DNA of 50,438 nucleotides, taken from JBBCJT01 sp037190665. GTDB lineage: Bacteria; Pseudomonadota; Alphaproteobacteria; Acetobacterales; Acetobacteraceae. Shown one piece after another: positions 1 through 7,663 of this stretch (position 1 is the first letter of the stretch; every line of letters begins with the position of its first letter). Where the stretch lies: positions 1-50,438 of the forward strand of contig JBBCJT010000017.1 of the NCBI GenBank assembly GCA_037190665.1, in the 5' to 3' direction. Made by a program: the position numbers and the translations under genes. A model generated the notes under the pieces. The model saw nothing but the letters and a program-made list of their open reading frames with translations, was not told where the DNA came from and searched no databases.

Positions 1-66
1 GACCCCGGTGGGCGGATCGATCATGCAGACTGGCCGGCGTGTGACCCCGGAACCGGCGATCGGGCC

Positions 67-1161
67 TCAGGCTCCGCCGCCATCCTCCGGTCCGCTCATC
101 CGCAGCGCGACGCGCGCGGATGCGTTGCGCTCCATGCGCGGTGCCACGCCGAAGCGCATCCGATAGCTGCGGGAGAAGTGCGCCGCGCTGGTAAAGCCGC
201 AGGCCAGCGCCGTCTCCAGCACCGACAACGAGGTCTGGCGCAGCAGCCGCCGCGCATGCTCCAGCCGCAGCGACAGATAATGCGCACCGATGCTGCGGCC
301 GAGATGCGCCCGGAACAGTCGTTCGAGCTGCCGCACCGATACGCCGGCGCTGCGCGCCAGTTCGGTACGCGGCAACGGGTTCTCCAGCGCCACCTCCATC
401 GCGGCCAGCACCTGAAGCAAGCCGTGATGTCCCACCTCGTAGCGCTCGCGCAGGGACATCCGCTGCGGCTCGTTCTTGGCACGAGGCCGGGTGTGCAGGA
501 CCCACTCGGCCACCGCATGCGCGAGCGGGCGACCGTACTCGGTCTCGATCAGACGCACCGCCATGTCCAGCGCCGCGGTTCCACCGGAGCATGTGCAACG
601 CTCGCGGTCGATCTCGTACAGCGACTGCGTCAGCAGTAGGTCCGGGAAGCGTTCCCGCATGCCCGGGATGTATTCCCAATGCGCCGTGCAGCGATAGCCA
701 TGCAGCAACCCGGCGCGGGCAAGGATCTCGGGCCCTCCCGAAACACCACCGATGCGGATGCCGTGGGCGGCCTGGGCGCGCAGCCAGGCGAAGGTCACGG
801 GATCGTCGAACTCCGTCGGGTTGCCCCCCGCGCAGACCAGCAGGTCGTCCACGTCGCACGCACGATCCGTGCCTTGATCCGGAAGGATGGCAGTGCCGTT
901 GGACGCCAGCACCGGCCTGCCGTCCGGCGAGATGTGACGCCAGGTGTAGAGCTGCCGTTCGCTCAGGTCGTTCGCCGCGCGATAGGGCTCCATGGCGCAC
1001 GCGTAGGCGATCATGGCGAAGCCGGGGATCAGCAGAAAACCGATCCGCCGCGGCGCGGCACGCTCGGCCCGGATCGGCACATCCTGCCGTCTCCGCCCGC
1101 GCGGGTCAGGCGGGCCGGAACTGGCGGGCAGCGAAGGGCCGGGGATGCGCTTGGTGGCCAT
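67..1161 (-). CDS. GlxA/GbdR-type transcriptional regulator (DJ-1/PfpI-like domain plus AraC HTH)
   Basis: The protein (about 364 residues) has an N-terminal DJ-1/PfpI-like ligand-sensing domain (about residues 40-205, with the VSGGPEIL elbow where the amidotransferase nucleophile would be a serine, so probably non-catalytic). A C-terminal AraC-type double helix-turn-helix follows (about 250-345; LARSAGVSVRQLERLF and ACGFTSAAHFSRSYR are recognisable). This is the architecture of GlxA-family regulators such as GbdR, which controls glycine betaine/sarcosine catabolism in Pseudomonas. It lies directly downstream of soxG on the same strand, so regulation of the sox operon is a reasonable inference. 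The ATG at 1161 is chosen; an in-frame GTG at 1179 is possible and neither has a clear Shine-Dalgarno sequence. Family call is firm; the target is inferred. Confidence 0.85.
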   Translation of the reverse strand: MATKRIPGPSLPASSGPPDPRGRRRQDVPIRAERAAPRRIGFLLIPGFAMIAYACAMEPYRAANDLSERQLYTWRHISPDGRPVLASNGTAILPDQGTDRACDVDDLLVCAGGNPTEFDDPVTFAWLRAQAAHGIRIGGVSGGPEILARAGLLHGYRCTAHWEYIPGMRERFPDLLLTQSLYEIDRERCTCSGGTAALDMAVRLIETEYGRPLAHAVAEWVLHTRPRAKNEPQRMSLRERYEVGHHGLLQVLAAMEVALENPLPRTELARSAGVSVRQLERLFRAHLGRSIGAHYLSLRLEHARRLLRQTSLSVLETALACGFTSAAHFSRSYRMRFGVAPRMERNASARVALRMSGPEDGGGA

Positions 1162-1194
1162 GACACCGAAGCTGCGCACAGCCCGGCCCGGCCG

Positions 1195-1806
1195 TCACCC
1201 GGCCGTGACCTCGCAGCCGAATTCCGCCGCCGCTTCCACCACCGCGTGGGCGAGGCTTTCCCCGAAGGAGCGGTAGCAGGCGATGTCCCACGCCGCCTCA
1301 TCCGGCCGCCAGAGCGTCACGCCGATATGCGAGGCCAGCGTCAGTGTCGCGGCACCTGCCGGGAAGACGGATTCGTGGAGATCGACCGGGAGGAGCTTGG
1401 CGAGCGTGTCGCGCACGGCGGGTCCGGTCAGGCGCAGAACGGCGCGCGCCCCTGTCAGGTCGGTGACGGAGGCCGCGGCGCCGAGCCGCGCCGCCAATTC
1501 CCGCGCGAAACCGAAGCGACCGATCCCCTCGCGTGCGCTGTCCAGCGCCAGCCATTGACCGGGCCCATTCCAGACCAGCTCGACCGCCCCGGAACCGGCG
1601 CAGCCCGGGCGTTGCGGGAGATCCAGCCCGAAGCCGTCACGCAACGCGGCCGCGAGCGCCGCCTGTTGCCCGGCGCGCAGCGCGATCGCCGCGGTGGCGA
1701 GGTGGCCGCGCTCCGTCACGTGAAGACCGGGCGTGCCCTCGGCACGGCCATGCCGGCCTGCCTTGAGATGACCGGCGAGCGGGGTGCGCATGGCGAGATC
1801 AGCCAC
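1195..1806 (-). CDS. soxG: Sarcosine oxidase gamma subunit
   Basis: Small fourth subunit (about 203 residues) of heterotetrameric sarcosine oxidase, related in fold to the folate-binding GcvT/YgfZ family. Visible signatures are the segment around VTDLTGARAVLRLTGPAVRDTLAKLLP and the C-terminal WDIACYRSFGESL, typical of SoxG. The GTG at 1806 is preferred because it overlaps the soxA stop (GTGGCTGA) and is preceded by a good AAGGAGG-like site; an ATG at 1791 is the alternative. It is the last sox gene, 33 bases before the regulator. Its role within the complex is structural/folate-related from family knowledge. Confidence 0.92.
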   Translation of the reverse strand: MADLAMRTPLAGHLKAGRHGRAEGTPGLHVTERGHLATAAIALRAGQQAALAAALRDGFGLDLPQRPGCAGSGAVELVWNGPGQWLALDSAREGIGRFGFARELAARLGAAASVTDLTGARAVLRLTGPAVRDTLAKLLPVDLHESVFPAGAATLTLASHIGVTLWRPDEAAWDIACYRSFGESLAHAVVEAAAEFGCEVTAG

Positions 1807-4800
1807 GGGGACGCCCTCCTTCCGGATCGACGAAGACGGGCGAACAAACCTCGGCCTCGACATCGCCGTTGCGGACCGGATCGAGCACGCGAATGCGCTG
1901 GCCCACCCGCGCCGCCCCATCGGCCAGCACCGCCAGCGCGATCGGATGCCCGAGGGTCGGCGAGAAGCACGCCGAGGTGACATAGCCGAGGCCGTTCGCG
2001 GTATGCGTCTCCGCCCCGGGCGCATAGAGATGGGAACCCGCGCGGATCGGCGCGGAACCGTCCGCCGGCTTCAGCCCGACCAGCACGGGCCGCATCGGAT
2101 CGATCAGGGCGGGACGCTCGGCAAGGCGGCGGCCGATGCAGTCCTTGCGCTGCGAAACCATCTTGCCGAGGCCGAGATCGCGGGCGGTGGTCTGGCCGTT
2201 CAGCTCGCCGCCCGCGGGATGCCCCTTCTCGATGCGCAGCACGCCAAGCGCCTCGGTGCCGTACGGGGTGAGACCGAAGGGGGCACCACGCTCCATCAGC
2301 AGGCCCATCGTGGCCTCGCCATAGTCCGCCGGAACGCCGAGTTCATAGGCCAGCTCGCCGGAGAAGGAGAGACGGTAGAGACGCGTCGGCACGCCGCCGA
2401 TGCTGACCTCTGTGCACGCCATGTGCGGCAGCGCCGCATTGGACAGGTCCGTGCCGGGATCGAGTGCTGCTTCCAGAATCTTGCGCGCATTCGGCCCGGC
2501 GATGGAGACCTGCGCCCATGCATCGGTGACCGACAGCAGCGACACGTCCAGATGCGGCCGCAGGACCTGATGGCAGAACTCCAGATGCTGCATCACCTTG
2601 CCGGCGTTCACCGTGGTGGTGGTCACGAAGAAGCGGTCGGGGGCGAGCCGCGCCACCGTGCCGTCATCCATCACGAAGCCGTCCTCGCGCAGCATCAGTC
2701 CGTAGCGCACGCGGCCGACAGCGAGGTTGGAGATGCTGTTGGCGTAGGCGAGATCGAGCAGTGCTGCGGCATCCGGCCCCGTGACCTCGATCTTGCCCAG
2801 CGTCGAGACATCGCAGACGCCGGCACCGGCGCGCACCGCCAGCGCCTCGCGGTCCACGCTGTCGCGCCAGCCGGCCTCGCCGGGGCGGGCGTACCATTGC
2901 GCGCGATACCAGAGCCCGACCTCGACGAAGCTCGCGCCGTGCGCGGCTTCCCAGTCGTGCAGTGGCGTGCGGCGCGCGGGGCGGAAACGCTTGCCACGAT
3001 GCGGCCCGGCGATGGCGCCGATCGAAACCGGCGTCCAGGGCGGCCGCGCGGTGGTGGTTCCGGTTCCCGGGATGCCAAGGCCGGTGATGTTCGCCATCAC
3101 CGCCAGGCCGGTGACGTTCGCCGTCTTGCCCTGGTCCGTCGCCATGCCGAGCGTCGTGTAGCGCTTCAGATGCTCGACGCTGCGGAAACCCTCGCGATGC
3201 GCGAGCGCGACATCCTTGTCGGTCACGTCGTGCTGGTAGTCCACGAACGCCTTGCCGCGGCCGTGCGGGACATGGAAGAGCGGCACGAGCTCGCGCGGCG
3301 CATCCTCCGCCCGCGGGATATCGGGGCCGTTGGTCGGGAAGCCGCAATCGCGCGCGGCGGCCACGCCTTCCCGCGCGCCTTCGGCGAGTGCCGCGTGGGT
3401 GGTGAACTGTCCGCCGGCGGCGCCCGCCACGCCCATGCCGGGCGGCAGATCGCCCGGAACGAAGGCATGGATGCGCTCATCCCAGCGCGGCCTGCCGCCG
3501 AGGTGGCAGGACAGATGCAAGGACGGATTCCACCCGCCGCTGACGGCGAGCAGATCGGCGCCCACATCCTCCTCGCGCCCCTGCGCATCGGCGAACCGCA
3601 CGGAGGCGACGCGGGACCTGCCCTGGGTGCCGAGCACTCGCCCGCCGGCGACGAGCCGCACGCCAAGCCGCGCCGCGAGTTGCGCCTGCGCCTGTGGAAC
3701 CTCGGGGCGTGCATCCACCACGGCTTCGATCCTCGCGCCCGACGCGGCGAGATCGGCAACACTGCGCCAGCCTTCGTCGCCGCCGCAGAAGACCACGGCG
3801 CGCCTGCCCGGCAGCACGGCATAGCGGTTCAGGTAGCTGCGCACCGCGCCGGCCAGCATCACACCGGGCCGGTCGTTGCCGCCGAACACCACCGGCCGTT
3901 CGATCGCACCGGCGGCGAGCACCACGCGGCGTGCGAAGATTTTCCAGTAACGCTGCCGCGGCAGGTGCGGGGGCGGAAGCGGCAGATGATCCGAAACGCG
4001 TTCCAGCGCCGCGACCACGCCGCCATCGAGCAGCCCGAACGCGCTGGTGCGCAGCATCACGCGCACCCCGGGCAGGCTCGCGAGTTCCGCCGCCATGCCG
4101 TTCAGCCATTCGGCGGCGGGGCGGTCATCGACCGATTCCGATTCGGACAGCAGCCGCCCGCCGAGCGCGCAATCCTCCTCCAGCAACACCACGCGCGCAC
4201 CTGCGCGGCCGGCCGCGAGCGCGGCCATCAGGCCGGCAGCGCCACCGCCGACGACGAGCACGTCGCAATGCAGATGCGACCGCTCGTACTGGTCGGGGTC
4301 GGCAGACCCGGGCGCACGCCCCAGCCCGGCGGCACGGCGGATGAACGGCTCGTACAGCTTCTCCCAGAAAGCCGCCGGCCACATGAAGGTCTTGTAGTAG
4401 AAACCGGCGGCGAGCAGCGGCGCGGCGAGGCCGTTCACCGCCGCGAGATCGAAGCGGAGCGACGGCCAGCGGTTCTGGCTCCGCGCCTCCAGCCCCTCGA
4501 ACAGCTCGACCTGCGTGGCGCGGGTGTTGGGTTCGCGCCGCGCGCCGCCGCGCAGCTCGACCAGCGCGTTCGGCTCCTCCGGCCCGGCGGAGAGAATGCC
4601 GCGCGGACGATGATACTTGAAGGACCGTCCGACCAGATGCACGCCGTTCGCCAGCAGCGCGGAAGCCAGCGTGTCGCCGGGATGGCCGGTCATGCGCCTG
4701 CCGTCGAAGCGGAAGGACAGCGCCTGCCCGCGGTCGATCAACCCGCCCTGCTTCAGCCGCCACCGCTGCGTCGGCGCCTCCGGCCGCGAGAGCGATGCCG

Positions 4801-4831
4801 GCCCGGCGGCGGGCCGCTGCGGTGCGTTCAT
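1799..4831 (-). CDS. soxA: Sarcosine oxidase alpha subunit
   Basis: Large subunit (1010 residues) of the cytoplasmic tetrameric enzyme that oxidatively demethylates sarcosine to glycine and, with tetrahydrofolate, gives 5,10-methylene-THF and hydrogen peroxide. Order of domains: an N-terminal ferredoxin-like fold without iron-sulfur cysteines (about 25-110, with GHPGDTLASALLANG), a FAD/NAD-binding pyridine-nucleotide oxidoreductase region (GGGAAG at 195-200), and a C-terminal GcvT aminomethyltransferase-like folate domain (about 620-1000). Length matches the family. The ATG at 4831 overlaps the soxD stop by four bases (ATGA), so the longer open frame upstream is not the start. The gene order soxB-soxD-soxA-soxG is the standard one. 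Confidence 0.97.
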   Translation of the reverse strand: MNAPQRPAAGPASLSRPEAPTQRWRLKQGGLIDRGQALSFRFDGRRMTGHPGDTLASALLANGVHLVGRSFKYHRPRGILSAGPEEPNALVELRGGARREPNTRATQVELFEGLEARSQNRWPSLRFDLAAVNGLAAPLLAAGFYYKTFMWPAAFWEKLYEPFIRRAAGLGRAPGSADPDQYERSHLHCDVLVVGGGAAGLMAALAAGRAGARVVLLEEDCALGGRLLSESESVDDRPAAEWLNGMAAELASLPGVRVMLRTSAFGLLDGGVVAALERVSDHLPLPPPHLPRQRYWKIFARRVVLAAGAIERPVVFGGNDRPGVMLAGAVRSYLNRYAVLPGRRAVVFCGGDEGWRSVADLAASGARIEAVVDARPEVPQAQAQLAARLGVRLVAGGRVLGTQGRSRVASVRFADAQGREEDVGADLLAVSGGWNPSLHLSCHLGGRPRWDERIHAFVPGDLPPGMGVAGAAGGQFTTHAALAEGAREGVAAARDCGFPTNGPDIPRAEDAPRELVPLFHVPHGRGKAFVDYQHDVTDKDVALAHREGFRSVEHLKRYTTLGMATDQGKTANVTGLAVMANITGLGIPGTGTTTARPPWTPVSIGAIAGPHRGKRFRPARRTPLHDWEAAHGASFVEVGLWYRAQWYARPGEAGWRDSVDREALAVRAGAGVCDVSTLGKIEVTGPDAAALLDLAYANSISNLAVGRVRYGLMLREDGFVMDDGTVARLAPDRFFVTTTTVNAGKVMQHLEFCHQVLRPHLDVSLLSVTDAWAQVSIAGPNARKILEAALDPGTDLSNAALPHMACTEVSIGGVPTRLYRLSFSGELAYELGVPADYGEATMGLLMERGAPFGLTPYGTEALGVLRIEKGHPAGGELNGQTTARDLGLGKMVSQRKDCIGRRLAERPALIDPMRPVLVGLKPADGSAPIRAGSHLYAPGAETHTANGLGYVTSACFSPTLGHPIALAVLADGAARVGQRIRVLDPVRNGDVEAEVCSPVFVDPEGGRPRG

Positions 4832-5094
4832 GGCGCCTGCTCCGCTTCCCGCGCCGCCCGCACGGCGATCACCGCATGCGTCCAGGTGTCGCGTTCCACC
4901 ACCAGCCAGGCGCGGCAGCCGGCCTGATGGTGCCACAGCTCCCGATGGGAACCACGAAGGTTCTCACGCTCATGGACATAGGCGACCCAGCCGGCGAGCG
5001 GGGCGTCCGGGCCGGGTCGCACGGGATCGGCAGCGCCGAGCACCGTGAACTCATCGTTGCCGCGCGGGCCGCAGTGGGGGCAGGTGATGCGCAT
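4828..5094 (-). CDS. soxD: Sarcosine oxidase delta subunit (zinc-binding)
   Basis: An 88-residue protein beginning MRITCPHCG. In tetrameric sarcosine oxidases the delta subunit carries a structural zinc bound by Cys-Cys-His-Cys; here Cys5, Cys8, His56 and Cys60 have the matching spacing (HHQAGC at 55-60). Other family hallmarks are RENLRGSHRELWHH and the terminal VVERDTWTHAV. It starts seven bases after soxB ends and overlaps soxA by four bases, so expression is clearly coupled. Confidence 0.95.
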   Translation of the reverse strand: MRITCPHCGPRGNDEFTVLGAADPVRPGPDAPLAGWVAYVHERENLRGSHRELWHHQAGCRAWLVVERDTWTHAVIAVRAAREAEQAP

Positions 5095-5101
5095 CGCGGC
5101 C

Positions 5102-6352
5102 TCAGTGCAGGTTTGCCTGGGCGCCGGCGCCCTTCTCGTCCAGCACCGCGCCGGTGGCGAAGCGGTCCAGACGGAAGTCGGCGTTCAGCGCGTGCGGGGC
5201 GCCGGTGGCGATGGTGTGCGCGAAGCACCAGCCGGAGGCCGGCGTGGCCTTGAAGCCGCCATAGCACCAGCCGCAATTCAGGAAGAGTCCGTCAACCGGC
5301 GTGCGGTCGATGATGGGCGAGCCATCCATGCACATGTCCATCACCCCGCCCCACTGCCGCAGGTACCGCAGGCGGGAGAAGGCGGGGAACAGCGCGACGG
5401 CGCATTCCATCACCTCCTCCACCACCGGCAGGCTGCCGCGCTGGGCATAGCTGTTGTAGCCGTCGATATCGCCGCCAAAGACCAGCCCGCCCTTGTCGGA
5501 CTGGCTGACGTAGAAATGCCCGGCGCCGAAGGTGACGACGGTGTCGATCACCGGCTTGATCGCCTCGCTGACGAAGGCCTGAAGCACATGCGTCTCGATC
5601 GGCAGGCGCAGCCCGGCCATCGCCGCGACGCGGCCGGAATTGCCCGCGGCGGCAAGGCCGACGCGACGCGCGCCGATGAACCCGCGCGTGGTCTCCACAC
5701 CTGTCACGCGGCCGGCTTCCACGCGAATGCCCGTGACCTCGGTGTGCTGGAGGATGTCGACGCCGCGCCGGTCCGCGGCGCGCGCGTAGCCCCAGGCCAC
5801 GGCGTCATGCCGCACCGTGCCGCCGCGGCGCTGCAGCAAGCCGCCCTGCACCGGGAAGCGCGCGTCGTTCATGTTCATGCCGGGCACCAGCGCACGCACG
5901 CCATCCGCATCCAGCAGCTCGGCATCGACGCCGGCCAACCGCATGGCATTGCCGCGCCGCGCGAACGCGTCGCGCTGCCCGTCGGAATGAAACAGGTTGA
6001 TCACCCCACGCTGGGAGATCATGGCGTTGTAGTTGATGTCCTGTTCCAGCCCTTCCCAGAGCTGCAGCGACTTCTCGTAGAAATGCGTGTTGGCGGGCAG
6101 GAGGTAGTTGGACCGGATGATGGTCGTGTTCCGCCCGACATTGCCGGAGCCGATATAGCCCTTCTCCAGCACGGCGACGTCGGTGATGCCGTGCTCCTTC
6201 GCCAGGTAGTAGGCCGTGGCGAGCCCGTGTCCGCCGCCGCCGACGATCAGCGTGTCGTAGAAGGCTTTCGGCTCCGGGTCGCGCCAGGCCGGCGTCCAGA
6301 GCCGGTTGCCGGACAGCGCGTTCCGCAGAAGGCTGAAGATCGAATAGTGCAT
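5102..6352 (-). CDS. soxB: Sarcosine oxidase beta subunit
   Basis: A DAO-family flavoprotein of 416 residues, the catalytic subunit that binds FAD and, together with alpha, FMN. The Rossmann motif VGGGGHGLATAYYLA is at about 37-51. His182 in the RGGTVRHDAVAW segment aligns with the histidine that holds covalent FMN in characterised enzymes (family knowledge). The ATG at 6352 gives the usual length and the typical MHYSIFSLLRNAL beginning; an upstream TTG at 6391 would place the start inside an inverted repeat and is less likely. First gene of the soxBDAG operon. Confidence 0.96.
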   Translation of the reverse strand: MHYSIFSLLRNALSGNRLWTPAWRDPEPKAFYDTLIVGGGGHGLATAYYLAKEHGITDVAVLEKGYIGSGNVGRNTTIIRSNYLLPANTHFYEKSLQLWEGLEQDINYNAMISQRGVINLFHSDGQRDAFARRGNAMRLAGVDAELLDADGVRALVPGMNMNDARFPVQGGLLQRRGGTVRHDAVAWGYARAADRRGVDILQHTEVTGIRVEAGRVTGVETTRGFIGARRVGLAAAGNSGRVAAMAGLRLPIETHVLQAFVSEAIKPVIDTVVTFGAGHFYVSQSDKGGLVFGGDIDGYNSYAQRGSLPVVEEVMECAVALFPAFSRLRYLRQWGGVMDMCMDGSPIIDRTPVDGLFLNCGWCYGGFKATPASGWCFAHTIATGAPHALNADFRLDRFATGAVLDEKGAGAQANLH

Positions 6353-6384
6353 CCGTTTGACCGTGTCCTCTGGGGCCAACTTCT

Positions 6385-6440
6385 GTCGCAATCCCGCAAG
6401 CGTCTTATCTGCCCGCGACGCATTCTTGCCGGATTGCGAC
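6385..6440. promoter_or_regulatory. 16-bp inverted repeat upstream of soxB, candidate operator
   Basis: Arms GTCGCAATCCCGCAAG (6385-6400) and CTTGCCGGATTGCGAC (6425-6440) are reverse complements at 15 of 16 positions, separated by 24 bases. The element lies 33-88 bases upstream of the soxB ATG, where an activator or repressor site is expected. The obvious candidate ligand is the GlxA/GbdR-type regulator encoded at the end of the operon, but that is inference. A terminator is unlikely since there is no T tract and it precedes an operon. Confidence 0.6.
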
Positions 6441-6476
6441 CTCCGTTTCGCGAGAAAATCGAGCCAGCCGTCCCCC

Positions 6477-6761
6477 TCAGCGAGAGATATCGATCGGCCC
6501 GCCCGTCACGTCGCCTTCGATGAAGTCGAAACCGATGCGGGTATCCCCTGTTCCCGCCGTCTTCACCCGGCGATCCAGATGATACGACAACCGCGCCTGC
6601 GTCCACCTGCTGGCCGGCCACATCGCTCGCGGCAACCCGCATATGCCCGCGATGCCGTTCCTCACCGCGAGGTCGCGACCCGTCTTGACCTTTGCCCCGT
6701 TCACTGCCGCCATTGGCCGATGCGAGGGCATCGCATGCCCGGCAACGAAGAAGAGTCGCAT
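6477..6761 (-). CDS. Possible small hypothetical protein upstream of soxB
   Basis: An open frame of 94 codons beginning MRLFFVAGHAMPSHRP, with a well placed GGAGG five bases before the ATG and about 80 percent G or C in third codon positions, which resembles real genes here. I recognise no family, signal peptide or membrane segment. It would be transcribed toward soxB, ending 124 bases upstream of it. It occupies most of the 462-base gap between soxB and the crotonase gene and may equally be a chance open frame in leader DNA. Confidence 0.33.
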   Translation of the reverse strand: MRLFFVAGHAMPSHRPMAAVNGAKVKTGRDLAVRNGIAGICGLPRAMWPASRWTQARLSYHLDRRVKTAGTGDTRIGFDFIEGDVTGGPIDISR

Positions 6762-6814
6762 CACCGCCTCCGACCGAGAGTGCACGGGCCAGGGACGACG
6801 CAGCAGGGGAACAG

Positions 6815-7663
6815 ATGAGCGAGGAGACCGTACTCTACGAGGTGGCGGAGGGAATCGCGACGATCACCCTGAACCGCCCGTCCAAGATGAACGCCTTCAA
6901 CGACGCCATGTTCCGCGCCTGGATCGCCGCGCTCGACCGCGCGGAGGCGGATGAGGCGGTGAAGGTCGTGCTCTGGCGCGGCGCCGGCGAGCGCGCCTTC
7001 TCCACCGGCTTCGACATCAGCCCGGAGGCAGGGCGTATCGGCGGATCGCCGCCGGACCGCACCCCGGAACAGTCGCGCATGTCGGCCGAACGCTCCTGCG
7101 GTTACGCGCTGCGGCTGTGGGACTTCCCCAAGCCGATCGTCGCGGCCGTCGCCGGCTACTGCCTCGCCGTCGCGCACGAATTCGTCCAGATGTGCGACAT
7201 CGTCATCGCCGCCGACAACGCCCGCTTCGGCGAACCGGAGATCCGCCACCATTCCGGCCCGCCGGTGATGATCACGCCGTACATCGTCGGCCTGCACCGG
7301 GCAAAGGAACTGCTGCTGATGGGCGAACAGGTGGACGCGCCTGCCGCCGAGCGTCTCGGACTGGTCAACCGCGTCGTCCCGCTCGCCGACCTCGAGCACG
7401 AGGCGCGGATCGTCGCGCGCAAGCTCGCGCTGGTCCCGGCGCTCTCGCTCAAGCTCAACAAGAAGGCGATCAACGCGGTCTGGGAGCAGGCCGGGTTGCG
7501 CCGCGCGCTGGAGCTGAATGCGGCGCTGGTCGGCATCATCCACACCACGGACGTGCCGGAATGGCGGCGCTTCCGGGACATTCAGCAGCAGCACGGCTTC
7601 AAGGCCTTCCTGGAAGCGCGCGACGGCCCGTTCCGTGACCTCGATGCCGAACGGCGGAGCTGA
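6815..7663 (+). CDS. Enoyl-CoA hydratase/isomerase family protein (crotonase 1)
   Basis: A 282-residue crotonase-fold protein, expected to act on CoA thioesters in the cytoplasm. Oxyanion-hole segments are AFSTGFDI (61-68) and GYCLAVAHE (114-122). Glu122 and Glu142 (in FGEPEI) sit 20 residues apart, as the two catalytic glutamates of enoyl-CoA hydratase do. ATG at 6815 follows an AGGGGA site; the longer upstream frame is not supported. It is the first gene of a coupled operon with an acyl-CoA synthetase and a PrpD-like protein. Its C-terminal segment (RFRDIQQQHGFKAFLEARD) resembles those of the two other crotonases in this window, so the three form one subfamily. The exact reaction is unknown. 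Confidence 0.9.
   Translation: MSEETVLYEVAEGIATITLNRPSKMNAFNDAMFRAWIAALDRAEADEAVKVVLWRGAGERAFSTGFDISPEAGRIGGSPPDRTPEQSRMSAERSCGYALRLWDFPKPIVAAVAGYCLAVAHEFVQMCDIVIAADNARFGEPEIRHHSGPPVMITPYIVGLHRAKELLLMGEQVDAPAAERLGLVNRVVPLADLEHEARIVARKLALVPALSLKLNKKAINAVWEQAGLRRALELNAALVGIIHTTDVPEWRRFRDIQQQHGFKAFLEARDGPFRDLDAERRS

Noticed and set aside
1..66. Leftmost 66 bases
   Set aside because: Too short to hold a readable feature; GACCCCGG occurs twice but this is not enough for a repeat call.
1784..4927. Open frame of over 1000 codons on the plus strand, antisense to soxA
   Set aside because: soxA on the other strand has full family match and overlaps neighbours correctly. The antisense frame reflects high third-position G+C, and its protein is low-complexity Arg/Ala/Gly/His-rich.
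7518..7643. Upstream extension of the acyl-CoA synthetase frame
   Set aside because: Lies inside the crotonase gene and does not match the synthetase N terminus; ATG 7644 places the CoA-binding motif correctly.
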